NCBI GenBank assembly: GCA_947646735.1
Contig: CANTFK010000961.1
Coordinates: forward strand, 496,001-560,000
DNA length: 64,000 nucleotides
Direction: 5' to 3'
DNA from: Peronospora farinosa
Lineage: Eukaryota; Oomycota; Peronosporomycetes; Peronosporales; Peronosporaceae
Shown: piece after piece, positions 10,998 to 21,500 of the stretch
Position numbering within the stretch: position 1 is the first letter of the stretch
Layout: each line of letters begins with the position of its first letter
Program-made: the position numbers and the translations under genes
The notes under the pieces: generated by a model
What the model was told of the DNA's origin: nothing
Seen by the model: only the letters and a program-made list of their open reading frames with translations
Databases searched by the model: none

Positions 10998-11228
10998 ATG
11001 GTGCTACAAATTACTTTGTTCCTCAGTTTGTTGGTGAGCAGTGGAAACAATGCACGATAACAAGGAAGAAAAACTACTGACATGTCCTTCAAAAGAAAGT
11101 TTGACATATGCATTACTCGTTTGTTATGGTGTCGAACATGTTAGCGTAAGGCAGGGGTCAACCCTCCACTGTCTTTGTTGCATTTGATATCGATGCACAG
11201 CACTCTACGATGCACGTAACAGTGATCA

Positions 11229-14200
11229 TTACGCACCAGCGTACATCCCTTCACTTTTGAGCAAATGGCTAATGGCCGTCACCAACTGACTCTGCGCGAT
11301 ATCGACGCTAGGGTCGGCAATTTTCTCCATCAGCAGTCGGTCCAAATGTTGGCGAATGGACTTGATGAGCACGCCGATACGGGCTACAGCGCTAAAACGA
11401 ATGAAACCGTCTAGTGTGAGCAAGTTCTTTTCGTGAATCACCTCAAGTTGGCCTCCAAATAGCAACAGCGCGTACGGGTTCACCATGGTGCTCTCTCGCA
11501 CAAAGATTTTGGAAGTTTGTACAAGTTCTGTGTACAGCAGCCAGGGTGAATCGTAATTCGTCTGAGTAAAGTTGCAAGACGACGGATGAAGGAACACACG
11601 CTCGCGCTGGCCTGCCTCCGTCGTCGATCGCACAAAATATCGGATCTGCTTTGCGTTGTGATCCTCCTCGACCACGCCGTGAGCAGATTGGAAGTACTTT
11701 TGTTCCGGGTACACCACTTGCACCACATTTGCGTACAGACCGGCACAAAGTGCGGCCTTAATTATTCGGGGCGCGTTTGAATTCTCGTTGAGGTTGTCAG
11801 CGTTGCACGACTCGTAAAAGCCAATGTTGTCCAGTTGCTGCAAGTACTGCTGCTTCAGATCCAAGATAGACTCCATGGTGTCATAGGAAAGCCCGATGTC
11901 GCGACAAAATTCACGCTTCATCTTCTGGCCACGCAACGGCATATAGCGCTCGACTACTTTCCATAGTAGCAAATGGTCACTCTTCCAGCTACCACCCAGC
12001 TCCTTTTTTAATGCCTCCTGCTTAGCGCGCATTTCAGGGTCCGACATGCTTACCAGGAACGGGTTGCGACTCGAGATACACGCAGCAATGATAGCCACCG
12101 GTTGAATACAGCGCAGAATTGATCCGTACACCAGAAACTTCCCAATCCGAGCATCGAGAGGCAGCATGGCCAAGTGATTGCCAAGGGGCGTCAAGACTAC
12201 CTCTTCGTCATCAATGCTCTTGATGCCAATGTGAAGATTTTTCTTGGGACTAACGATCCGGAATGCAGCAATATCCACCAGTTCTTGGATAGCTGCGTCA
12301 ATAGCATCCTCAGCAGGCGGCTCGATAGCTTTCGAGAGAAAACCCTTGATCGAGCCAAATTCCAGCTTCTTAATCTGCAAGCAAAGCTGCTCAAGTGACA
12401 CGCGATGGATCTCAGCAGACAGCTGCGCATCCATGGCCGCGAATCGCTTGCGCGAGAACAGTCGGTAGCACGTACCGGCCTGTACACGTCCTGCACGACC
12501 CTTGCGCTGGTCGCACGCTGCACGAGCTGCCCAGCAGTCCAGTAGCTGAGACCGACGCGCACGGTTGTCATATACCATCTCCTTCACTTTTCCGGAATCA
12601 ATCACGGCAGTAATATCGTTGATAGTGATGGAAGTTTCGGCAATGTTGGTACTAACGATGACCTTTGTCTTACCGGCGGGAGCAGACTTAAACACCGTCG
12701 CCTGGTCACCTCCAGAGAGAGAGCCGTGGAGGGGAAGTGCCCACAATTTAGACGATAACCCGCCATTTCCATGGGTTAGCATCTCAACTAGTCGCTTGAT
12801 TTCAGCGGTTCCTGGCAAGAACACGAGGATGGCTCCATTGGCAGTACCAGCATTTTGCGCCTTATCTAAAACAAGGAAGCGCACTAAATGTACAATGAGG
12901 TCGTAGTCAATCTCGGAATCGTCAACACATGCCGCAATATCCTCTGGCGTCTGCGCGGCAAACGGTTTTTCTTCCGCATCTTCACCATCGCCGCCCTCCT
13001 TTTTGGTTTTCTTTCTCTTCAGCAAATACTTTGGCACATCGTAGTGGGTTTGGTCAAGAATATCCTCCAGGAAGTTGCACTCCACTGGAAAGGTAAAGCC
13101 AGGAATGTCCAAGACAGGGCACGGCGTCCTGGTAACTGAGGAAAAGTATTTCACAAAAAGTTCGGAGTTCATCGTAGCACTCATTAAAATAACTCGCAGG
13201 TCTGGGCGCTGAGGTAACAAGTCTCGGAGAATCGACAGCAAGAAATCGGTATCCACATTACGCTCGTGAACCTCATCGACTATTACATGTGAGACGCCAG
13301 ATAGTTGCCGATCGTTCAGTAAACGTCGAAGCAAGACACCCGTCGTGCAGAATAGCAATCGCGTGTTGGACGATTTCTTTGCATCCATACGAATCTGGTA
13401 TCCAACAATGTCGGCAATATCTTCACACCGCTCCTGTGCAACGCGAGTAGCCACACCAATAGCAGCAATTCGCCGTGGCTGAGTACAGATGATGTTACAT
13501 TCGCCACCAGCGCCGCGGTTAATATACTCGTCCAAAATGAACTGTGGGATTTGAGTAGTCTTGCCACAACCCGTGGCACCACAAATAAGTACCACCTGGT
13601 TGTTCTGCACACACTTAATTACTTGGGCGTCTTCCTTGCCTGCAGGAAGTTTTGCGCGAGCGGAAAGCATCTGTCGAAAGTCATGCTGGCCATCCTTCGC
13701 TTTCCTTGCCTTCAACAAGTTTTCGCTTATCTGACGCACAGCTTCCACATCAACACGTTTCGGCTGGTAGTGATTCAAGTTCTTGCTGGGATTATCACCC
13801 CGACCCTTTTTCTTTTTCCGCGACTTGAGAGTGTCACCTTTTTGTCCCTCAGTTGTGCTGGAAGTCGCTGTGACAGATTCTTCCACCGCAATAAACGTTT
13901 TCAAGAGCTGTATTCGAAACGGTCTAGTTGACAGTCGTTTCTTATCCTGTAAATACGTATCAATTGTAACGTAAATATCGTATAACATTGGATCGCCCAT
14001 AGAGTGCACACAGCTCCTTAGTGCTTCTCCACATGCAGCAAGCAAATGCGGCTGATGTATTGCCTCAGTTGATGTCGAGGCAACTAGCGGTAACTCGAAT
14101 GGATAGTTGGATGTGCTTGGCAGATAGATGTACAATCGGATGCTATCGGTAACTTCAAACGTCAAAAGCTGGGCGCTTGATCCATTTTTTTCCAGTGTTG

Positions 14201-15575
14201 TGATCTTCAGCTTCTCATCGTATATAGCCTCTAGAGCAAAGAACTCATCTTGACGCTGGTTCAGCAGCTCCTCCTTGTTACTAGGGACCTCAACGGCACC
14301 ATCAATCTTTTCTAAGCTAAAGTGCTTTTTAACATGCGGGAATAGCTTCTCTACGAGAGCGAAGAGGGTCGCCATTGATGGAGCCTTCAATTCCGCATCG
14401 CTAATACTAGGATTCTCTTGTACAAACTCGTTTGCCATAGATAGAGCATCTTGATGGTCATACCCAAACTTCATGAGTCTCTCAACCAGCACAGCTGTAC
14501 GTGCTGATTCCGCTGATCCCGACGACGAAGCACTTAAGACCACATCAAGCTGTGTTCCCTCCGGATTAAACTTCCTGGGTAATTCTTTTTCTGGGATGTT
14601 CAAACACAACCAATCAAAGATAGTCGACATGTAGGCATCATCACTCCTGCTCAGATCACGTGAACAGTTCTGCAACGCTTCTTGGATCTGTGGCAGTGCA
14701 AATCCAAACGCTTTCAATCTCTGTATAATTTTCTTTTGACACTCGACTGCTTGTAATTGTTTCTGCTCGGAAAAATCCAGTTTCTCGTCCACTTGCACCG
14801 TTTTCGTTTGCATTTGTCCTACTTTTTTCAATATGTCTTCAATCAATTCTCTACAGGAGGCACTCATCATAACATGACATGGCACATTTGCTCTCTCCCG
14901 ATTCTCTCTCGATCGTAACTTTTTATTTCTCGCTTGGGTTCGTGCAAGTTTTGCTGCTTCAAATTCTTTAGAAGATGCAAATTTTCTGTCCATTGTCAAT
15001 TTCATCGGCATCTTCATCTTCTTTTCTTTATCACTTTCATCCAAATCATCCTCAGCCCACAAATTCATTCCCAATTCCTTCAGCTCAATTTTCGTCTCCT
15101 TTTCCTCCATTTTAGACTTAATTTTGTCATTTTTAGTTATTTTCTTCCCCTTCCCCTTTGCTTGAACTTCATCCAATTCAGTCCCTAAAAGTAGCCATAA
15201 CTCCCGATATGGATCGGGTAATTTTCTCTCTAATGGTCGTAAAGGCTCGATATGTTTTAACGCCAATAAAGCAGCACAATGTTTTGCTTCATCTTGAGTA
15301 GCAAATTCCTGTGCAGGACAGAAATTTAAATCTTTGTCTCGATTTTTAACGTCTGGTACGACACATCGCAGGCGAAAATTAGCGACATTTTGGACCTTTG
15401 CATGGACGTAATAAGCATTTGGTCGGTTCTTGGCGTGACAGAATTCATGCAATAATTGCATTGGTGTACGTTGCCATTCTTTACATAAAACCCCTTGACG
15501 AAGGGTATCTCCTTTAGACACACTAACAGTACCAGCACCACGAGCTCGATGTCCTGGCTCACGCTGTCGACCCAT
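11229..15575 (-). CDS. DExH-box RNA helicase, DHX57/DHX29-like
   Basis: This intron-less gene encodes 1448 residues from the ATG at 15575 (upstream codons to 15620 have no ATG). The N-terminus is basic with a double-stranded-RNA-binding-like region (about 25-110). Then come charged linkers, a UBA-like part and an RWD-like domain near 440-550. The helicase core has motif I Gly-Ala-Thr-Gly-Cys-Gly-Lys-Thr (about 665), motif II Asp-Glu-Val-His (about 765), Ser-Ala-Thr motif III, and motif VI Gln-Arg-Lys-Gly-Arg-Ala-Gly-Arg (about 1022), followed by HA2 and OB-fold regions. UBA plus RWD is the arrangement of DHX57; DHX29, a 40S-bound translation factor, is closely related. It likely remodels RNA or RNP in the cytoplasm. 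It is divergent from the Rpr2-type gene. Confidence 0.9.
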   Translation of the reverse strand: MGRQREPGHRARGAGTVSVSKGDTLRQGVLCKEWQRTPMQLLHEFCHAKNRPNAYYVHAKVQNVANFRLRCVVPDVKNRDKDLNFCPAQEFATQDEAKHCAALLALKHIEPLRPLERKLPDPYRELWLLLGTELDEVQAKGKGKKITKNDKIKSKMEEKETKIELKELGMNLWAEDDLDESDKEKKMKMPMKLTMDRKFASSKEFEAAKLARTQARNKKLRSRENRERANVPCHVMMSASCRELIEDILKKVGQMQTKTVQVDEKLDFSEQKQLQAVECQKKIIQRLKAFGFALPQIQEALQNCSRDLSRSDDAYMSTIFDWLCLNIPEKELPRKFNPEGTQLDVVLSASSSGSAESARTAVLVERLMKFGYDHQDALSMANEFVQENPSISDAELKAPSMATLFALVEKLFPHVKKHFSLEKIDGAVEVPSNKEELLNQRQDEFFALEAIYDEKLKITTLEKNGSSAQLLTFEVTDSIRLYIYLPSTSNYPFELPLVASTSTEAIHQPHLLAACGEALRSCVHSMGDPMLYDIYVTIDTYLQDKKRLSTRPFRIQLLKTFIAVEESVTATSSTTEGQKGDTLKSRKKKKGRGDNPSKNLNHYQPKRVDVEAVRQISENLLKARKAKDGQHDFRQMLSARAKLPAGKEDAQVIKCVQNNQVVLICGATGCGKTTQIPQFILDEYINRGAGGECNIICTQPRRIAAIGVATRVAQERCEDIADIVGYQIRMDAKKSSNTRLLFCTTGVLLRRLLNDRQLSGVSHVIVDEVHERNVDTDFLLSILRDLLPQRPDLRVILMSATMNSELFVKYFSSVTRTPCPVLDIPGFTFPVECNFLEDILDQTHYDVPKYLLKRKKTKKEGGDGEDAEEKPFAAQTPEDIAACVDDSEIDYDLIVHLVRFLVLDKAQNAGTANGAILVFLPGTAEIKRLVEMLTHGNGGLSSKLWALPLHGSLSGGDQATVFKSAPAGKTKVIVSTNIAETSITINDITAVIDSGKVKEMVYDNRARRSQLLDCWAARAACDQRKGRAGRVQAGTCYRLFSRKRFAAMDAQLSAEIHRVSLEQLCLQIKKLEFGSIKGFLSKAIEPPAEDAIDAAIQELVDIAAFRIVSPKKNLHIGIKSIDDEEVVLTPLGNHLAMLPLDARIGKFLVYGSILRCIQPVAIIAACISSRNPFLVSMSDPEMRAKQEALKKELGGSWKSDHLLLWKVVERYMPLRGQKMKREFCRDIGLSYDTMESILDLKQQYLQQLDNIGFYESCNADNLNENSNAPRIIKAALCAGLYANVVQVVYPEQKYFQSAHGVVEEDHNAKQIRYFVRSTTEAGQRERVFLHPSSCNFTQTNYDSPWLLYTELVQTSKIFVRESTMVNPYALLLFGGQLEVIHEKNLLTLDGFIRFSAVARIGVLIKSIRQHLDRLLMEKIADPSVDIAQSQLVTAISHLLKSEGMYAGA

Positions 15576-15772
15576 TTTTAATACTGTAATTAAGATGATT
15601 TTAAGGAAGAAGTGGTTCAAATACGTGCTAAAATGGAGCAGCAGGCTACAATTAAACGGAGTGTAACTACAGGGTTACTTCGTATCGGTACGACACCGGT
15701 ATTCGTAGTTTTCGACACTTTTTCTTCATTTTAAGACTTTTTCTCGATTTTTGACATTTTTGTTCTCTACCA
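15576..15772. promoter_or_regulatory. 197-bp shared (bidirectional) promoter region
   Basis: The spacer separates the divergent helicase and Rpr2-type starts. It is T-rich on the plus strand near 15710-15765. On the minus strand CCACTTC (15609-15615) fits the oomycete initiator about 35 bp before the helicase ATG. Shared control is inferred only from the spacing. Confidence 0.5.
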
Positions 15773-16696
15773 ATGGTGTTCACGTCACCACGAGGCGCCG
15801 TCTTGTTACCGGAGATAGCGGTCGTGAGTGCCGAAAACTCGCGTCAGCTTGAAAAACGCTTTACGTTTCTTTGGAATACGGCACATCGGTTGCTCTCTAC
15901 GAATGGCGTGCTCGCGAATCATATGATGTACGTGTCAAAAAGGTAGATCCAATAGTTGTCAAAAATGAAAAGTCTAAGTTTTCTTTCTTTTGACAGCGCG
16001 TCCATGATGCAATTAGCAAGAGTCAATCGTGCGCAGCTGCCACAAACAGTATTGGACTTTATCTGTGACAGATGCGGTGGATTACTAGTGCCCAGTGTAT
16101 CGGCAGACGTACGTGTGGTGTCCCAGTCCCGCAAATCTTTAGCCAATCGTCGACTAGCTCGGCAACAACGACGTGCTCAGCTACAAAGTGACATAAGCGG
16201 GACACGTCTTAGCCGTGAGACGCTGTCTACTATTGTGGTAGGTTGTTCTAGCCGCGAAAAAGAGAGAAATCTGATTCCTGACAGTATATTTTTGACGTTT
16301 GTGTCAAAAATGCTGTAGAGAGTGACATGCCATCGATGTCAATATAGTATTGACCGACCGGGTACATCAGTGGTCCACAAGGCCAAGACAAAGAAACGAG
16401 AGAGAGAAGAGCAGCAGACGGTGACTGTGGCTTCTGATACGAAGAAAAGGAAAATGTTCACTGAAGAAGCCGGTGAAAATGACAAATTAGAAGTTGCAAG
16501 AAGCTCGGCTGCTTTTAGTGAGCTGAAAATGGCGCCTACAGGTTTATTTACACCAGTATTATCAAGTTCACCGAGGAAACTGTTGGATGGACCGAAGAAA
16601 CGAAAGAAAAAGAAGAATACACAACCGGATGCAGCTATAATCGCTGTCAAGAACAATTTGAGTTCGTTTTTGCAAGGACTCAATTCACGCAAGTGA
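15773..16696 (+). CDS. RNase P/MRP Rpr2/Rpp21-type zinc protein
   Basis: Three exons are read: 15773-15927, 15997-16237 and 16319-16696, with introns of 69 bp (GTACGT...ACAG) and 81 bp (GTAGGT...GTAG). The splices join in frame to give 257 residues. The N-terminal helical part is followed by two zinc-ligand pairs, Cys-Asp-Arg-Cys in exon 2 and Cys-His-Arg-Cys in exon 3, the arrangement of the Rpr2/Rpp21/Snm1 domain. This domain belongs to the protein subunits of RNase P and RNase MRP, which process pre-tRNA and pre-rRNA in the nucleus. The C-terminal half is Lys-rich and low-complexity, suggesting RNA binding and nucleolar location. The assignment rests on the Cys pairs and overall form; a different zinc protein is possible. 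Confidence 0.7.
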
Positions 16697-17556
16697 GCAG
16701 AAAGGTTATGTAAATATGTTTTGTAGGTTTCTGCTATGGTAAACACGTTTCGTTGTGTGTGTGTGCATTTGTTACATGTGTGTGATAAAGTCAGCGAGAA
16801 GAAAGCAGATAGGAAGTCATACTCGGTAAGCTACGTGCAGAAATTGTCAGTGCTGCTCTATGTGTATCGAGGTTGTATCGTTTATGGATGTGGTCTACTT
16901 GACGGTCTGAAGTATCTTTTGCAAAGCGAAATTTGGTTGTGTCTTGACCACTATATCGTAAAAAGCGCTTGTATTGCAGCCGCAGCAATGTCTGTGTTGC
17001 CCACGCTGACTCCTTAAGAAGTTTAGCGAAGACTTCTGCAGCTCATTTATTATCTGTCAAGTCTATCATGCAATCCCATCCGCGATCGAAGATAGGAATG
17101 TGCAGAAGTGTTTGTGATGGCCGTCGGCGCGATGTACTGCTACTCATTCCAGCGGGTTGAGTGCTATTTGTGCTACAATCTCGTTTTTAGGAAAGCTGTT
17201 AGATGTCAAAAGATTGGGAGTCACCTTGGTGGCGTGTGCATTGCAATAAGGTGCAAGAGTCTTACTGAAAGTTCTCTTGTGCTTTAGAAAACGCAACCAA
17301 AACACCCAAATCGTCAAGATCCTTGGTCGAAAAGCGCACAACGGAAAAGACAAGTGACGAAGCGGATCACGTGTTGTGACTTGCAGCATTGAGCTTGCCG
17401 TTTTGTTTAAAGTAGATATATCGGAGTTTCGGCAAACACGACGAAGATGATCCACAAGACGACCAGAAGATGCTGGTCGAGAGATCTCGATTGGATGCAG
17501 CAACTACAACAGGCTTACGTAGACTTGCAAATTTACACGGTTGCTGCAAACAGAAG
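16697..17556. other. Intergenic stretch, nothing recognised
   Basis: Short frames occur on both strands, but none has a start, a promoter or a composition that convinces. Confidence 0.4.
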
Positions 17557-18111
17557 CTATAAATTAACGCGTGTTTGTGCCTGTAGCGCACGTACGTTTC
17601 GAGTAGCAACGTATGCCAGTAATAACAGCGAAGCAGGTGCGGCTGCTTGTGGCTCGGTCTTCCCATACTTTGGAAAACATGGAGACACCTGGGGTATTGA
17701 AGAAGTCTCCTCCAGCTCAGTCAGCGAAGTGATAGAAGGCGTCCAATTCAATTCCAGACCGACCGTCGTTTTGCTTCCAGCATACTTGTGGGGTTTGTAA
17801 TGACTTCCTCGTGTCAGCACTTTCTTGTTCTCTTCGGGAATCGTCTTCGAGTTGGCAATGCCGTGACAAAGCCGATGGAAGTTTGCTTTCGTCGCAAACT
17901 TCTTTTTGAAAAACCAAGCCGAAAAATTCTCGAGATTGCGGCCATGCGTACGTTTGAGAGTCTTGAGACGCTGTCGCAATGCCTCCTTGGACTTCTTTGT
18001 GCCTTTCATCTGCTGGGTAAGTCTGTCCCATAGAATCTGCCGTCGATTGCGTGAGAACATCAGCGCTAACTGAACAAGCTGTCGATCTTCGTCGTCCGTG
18101 AAATCGGACAT
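17557..18111 (-). CDS. SANT/Myb-like domain protein of an oomycete family
   Basis: The frame encodes 184 residues from the ATG at 18111. Residues about 5-65 read Asp-Asp-Glu-Asp-Arg-Gln-Leu, then an Ile-Leu-Trp motif and a Leu-Lys-Thr-Leu-Lys-Arg-Thr helix. This spacing resembles SANT/Myb-like helix bundles that I associate with expanded oomycete gene families, some linked to repeats. A basic Trp-Phe-Phe-Lys-Lys-Lys stretch follows. The last ~60 residues are low in order, so the 3' end may include unrecognised intron sequence. A DNA- or histone-binding role is inference only. Confidence 0.55.
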   Translation of the reverse strand: MSDFTDDEDRQLVQLALMFSRNRRQILWDRLTQQMKGTKKSKEALRQRLKTLKRTHGRNLENFSAWFFKKKFATKANFHRLCHGIANSKTIPEENKKVLTRGSHYKPHKYAGSKTTVGLELNWTPSITSLTELEETSSIPQVSPCFPKYGKTEPQAAAPASLLLLAYVATRNVRALQAQTRVNL

Positions 18112-18552
18112 ATTGCCTCACGCTTGTGGTGGTGGTGCAGCCGCCGAGATGAACATGAAGAAAACGATGTTTGAGAGACTGACTGACAGGACTTGACCAG
18201 ACGTTGTCGATCTCCATCAACTCGAACAAAGCAGAGAAATGGACGTAGTGACCGTCCAGAATTGCTGTGCTCGGCGTTTCGCTTCGATACGCGTCATTGG
18301 AGCGGTTTGCTGAAGTTGAAGTCGTTGTCCTATCCCATGTCAAATTTGACCGGTCGCAGGAAAGTGTCTTTACAAACAGAGCCACCTCTCAGTGTGACAG
18401 GAAGTGAGACCATCGCATCATCCAGAAAAATGACAACACGCTGCTTTAAGCCGTGAAGTATCCACAGTTAGTTTAAGAATGAGTTCGGCACCATTTTCTA
18501 TGCATTACTACAACATAAACCTTCCGAAGCATAGTTTGCATCCGGTAAAAAC
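18112..18552. other. Spacer between the SANT-like gene and the polymerase alpha 3' end
   Basis: Competing frames on the minus strand (up to 18385) overlap the start of the SANT-like gene but show no recognised domain. An upstream non-coding or coding exon cannot be excluded. Confidence 0.35.
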
Positions 18553-21500
18553 TTATGTGAACAGCGTCTGCCAAATAGAGGGTTTGACCCAGTTGTACTC
18601 GTCTCGGTGGACAGCCTAGCAATGTAATCAGCGTTAGATATCGAGCCGCACATAATGCAAACAACTAGTCTAATTACAAAAGCGTACCTCTTCAGCCTGG
18701 GAAAGCAGCTTCTGCAGCACAGCACGGTGGCGATCGGAAAGCGGGGGAGGCTCCGTGTTTATAGTCGTGTCTGATATACGTTCTTTCTGCTCTCGGATCT
18801 TCTTTTGTGCACGCTCAACATCGAACAGGGACTCGAAATACTTAAGCTGGGTGTATAAGGCGCTATCAGGATATTCAAGCGTGGTTGTTGCTCTACACCC
18901 TGCTGCGGAGCAGATGTTGCCGTTTCCACGAAGCGATTGTTTTTGTGTCCGTGTCTTGCACGTCACATCAGAGCAAATTGTCCACGCCTCGTAGTATCTC
19001 TTCGCTGCTAGGCGCGTTGCGATGTGGAGGCGGTTCGAAAGCACCGCCTGTAGATCATCGCCTACGTTTCCATATATACCCTCTTGGTCAAAACCCCAGA
19101 AGTCCGCTTTACATACGGGGCAAAGCAGTCCGCTAGAAAGTGAGCTGTCCTTCTCAGTCGTAGCATATACGCCAGAGAAATTACTAGCCATCTTGCATTG
19201 GTCGCAAGTGATCTCCAGAGGAACACAATCCTTGAACCGGTCCGCATCGTTTTGGAGAACGCTTGGGATTGCGTCACTGCCATCTTTCTCTTCGCCAAAA
19301 TGATTGGCAGAATGCGAGAACTTAGCAGTATCGAGGCCCAAACAGTGTGCCAGCTGCGGACTCGATGTTCCTTCAATGTGAGCGCACAGTCGGTTTACTG
19401 GTGGATGAATTTGTGACTCAAGGTACCACTCAATGTCAATATTTAGCTTTCCAGTAGCCCGCTTCACCTCGTCTGGATGATAGGCACGACGGCCACTTCC
19501 AGGTTCTTCCTCCTTGCAAAGCACGTACGGAATGTGCATACCCACACCAACCGGCTTTCCAAGAGTACGCAATGCGATCGCTACTTGCACGTGGTATTGC
19601 TTCGCACGATCTGGGTATTGCTCAGGTTGCTTGTTCAAGCTCTTCGTGATGACGTACTGCTCAATCGGTTCCTTTCCGGAACGCATGCGTTCCGCTACCT
19701 GCTCCAGATGCTCGTGGATACTCTCCACCACATCGTCACGAGAATTTCCGGACAAGATAAAGTCAAGTATCTCATTACCCACCGTCTTCGAGATCACGCA
19801 CCAATCACGACGCACCATATCGAGACCTTTAACCTCTTTGTCAAAAGTGGGCTCGCAGTTAGGCCGCTCATTAAGTACCAACGCCGCGTATTTCTTCTTG
19901 TTTAAAAGCAGAATCCGCTTGAAAATGTAGTCCACCTCAAGTTCCAGCAGTCTGAAATGCTTGTTACATTGAGTTTGAATTTCACGACCTATGCGCTTGG
20001 CCTCGTCAAGGCTTTCAGTGCGCGAATCTACCATGATAGAATCCGTATCTCCGTAAACCACATCATAGCCACACTCTTGCTCTGCCACCTCCTTCGCTCG
20101 CTGCAGCGTATGGCGACCTGTCGATGTAATCAATGCAGCAATAGGCTTTGCGTAAAATCGCGAGAAACGGAAACCCAAGCAACCATACATCGAGTTTGCC
20201 GTCAACTTAATAGCCTTTTGACGAACATCAAGCAGGACGGATTTCTCGATATTGCCTGCCTTCTGTTCAATTTTCAGCTGCTGCTTCACCTGCTTACGCG
20301 ACTCTAGCAAGCGCTTGATCACAGTTGGCAAGATACCAGGCTCACTTGCGCTACTCGGTAAAGCCGGGATGTCTGAATCGGCACTAGCATCAGCGTGGTC
20401 AAGGTTTTGATCCACGTCTTTGTCGTCCACAACGTCATCATTCTCAGGTTGCGGCATCGGCTTGGATTTCTTCTTTTTCTTAGAAGACGAAGGCGCTCCA
20501 GGCACGTCCTCGTTAAGTTGTCGCTCTACAGTGGTGAAACAGATATTGTATTCCTACAGTTCATCATAGCATCGGTTAGCTTTAGATACGATCCATCTCA
20601 TATTTATGCCCAAAAACACGTACACGAATGATGGACGGATACAAACTCATGAAATCCAGCAACACAACGAAATTGTCATAGAGACCCTTCTTTGGTGCAA
20701 AGACCATACCACCTGCATACGATGCCTCTCGTCTCTTGTTCGACTTGTCAGCCTCAGTTCTTGTTTTAAACTTCTCCGGCACAATGAATTTATTTTTTGA
20801 CCTGCTAAATTCGTGAAGCAGCAAATATTCAATTCGCTCGGCACGTTTGTTCGCCTCCAGCGTACGAGTCCACAAGTATCCACACAAGTTGGCGAGCTGC
20901 TTTGACAACGGTAAAATTTCAAGCTTGTGCATAAGATGTAGCACAAACATGGCATCGTCCAGCGTGTGACGCAGGAATTTTACAAAGTTATTAGGGCCAC
21001 CAAGAAGAATTTGAGGAATCTCGGTCATCTCAACATCCAGTCGTTGCTTGTGCAAGAGTCGCTCAACCAAATATGAAAGCGTGTAGTTATTCTGAGAAGG
21101 TAACAATTCCTTCGACGACACGTATGTGTCACAGAAAAGTCGCCCATTGGCCATGTCGTCCATCCTGTACTCGTTCCAGCCTTCTCCTACATTCATCGGA
21201 TTTAGGCGACCACGACGAAGTCGCGTCAGCTTCGACCACAATCCACCAAGTTTAAAGTTGTCGATTCGCGAGATCAGCAACTCCAATGCATACTTATGTA
21301 AATTGTGACCAACAATGACGTCCGGGTCTTCGAGCTGGACGCGTGTGAGAAAATAGCTTAACATAACGCGCTCGTTGATTTCCACGCTTAAACGATCACT
21401 GTTAATGCCCAACGCGCCATTTTTCAATTTGATCCCGAAGCGATCATCTTTTTGAACTGCCTCAGCGTATGACTGGGGGAAACCGTTATTTCCATCCAGT

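Noticed and set aside
11443..15188. Many open frames inside the helicase gene on other frames and strands
   Set aside because: They lie within one uninterrupted 1448-codon gene with all helicase motifs and have no promoters or domains of their own.
15576..15620. Extending the helicase N-terminus to 15620
   Set aside because: No ATG in the added codons; the ATG at 15575 begins a typical basic N-terminus.
17717..18385. A 222-codon minus frame overlapping the SANT-like gene
   Set aside because: It lacks a recognisable domain, and the overlapping frame from 18111 has a structured, family-like sequence.
20554..20623. A frameshift splitting polymerase alpha into two genes
   Set aside because: A GTACGT...CTACAG intron joins the pieces in frame through the conserved Tyr-Pro-Ser-Ile-Ile-Arg/Glu-Tyr-Asn-Ile motif.
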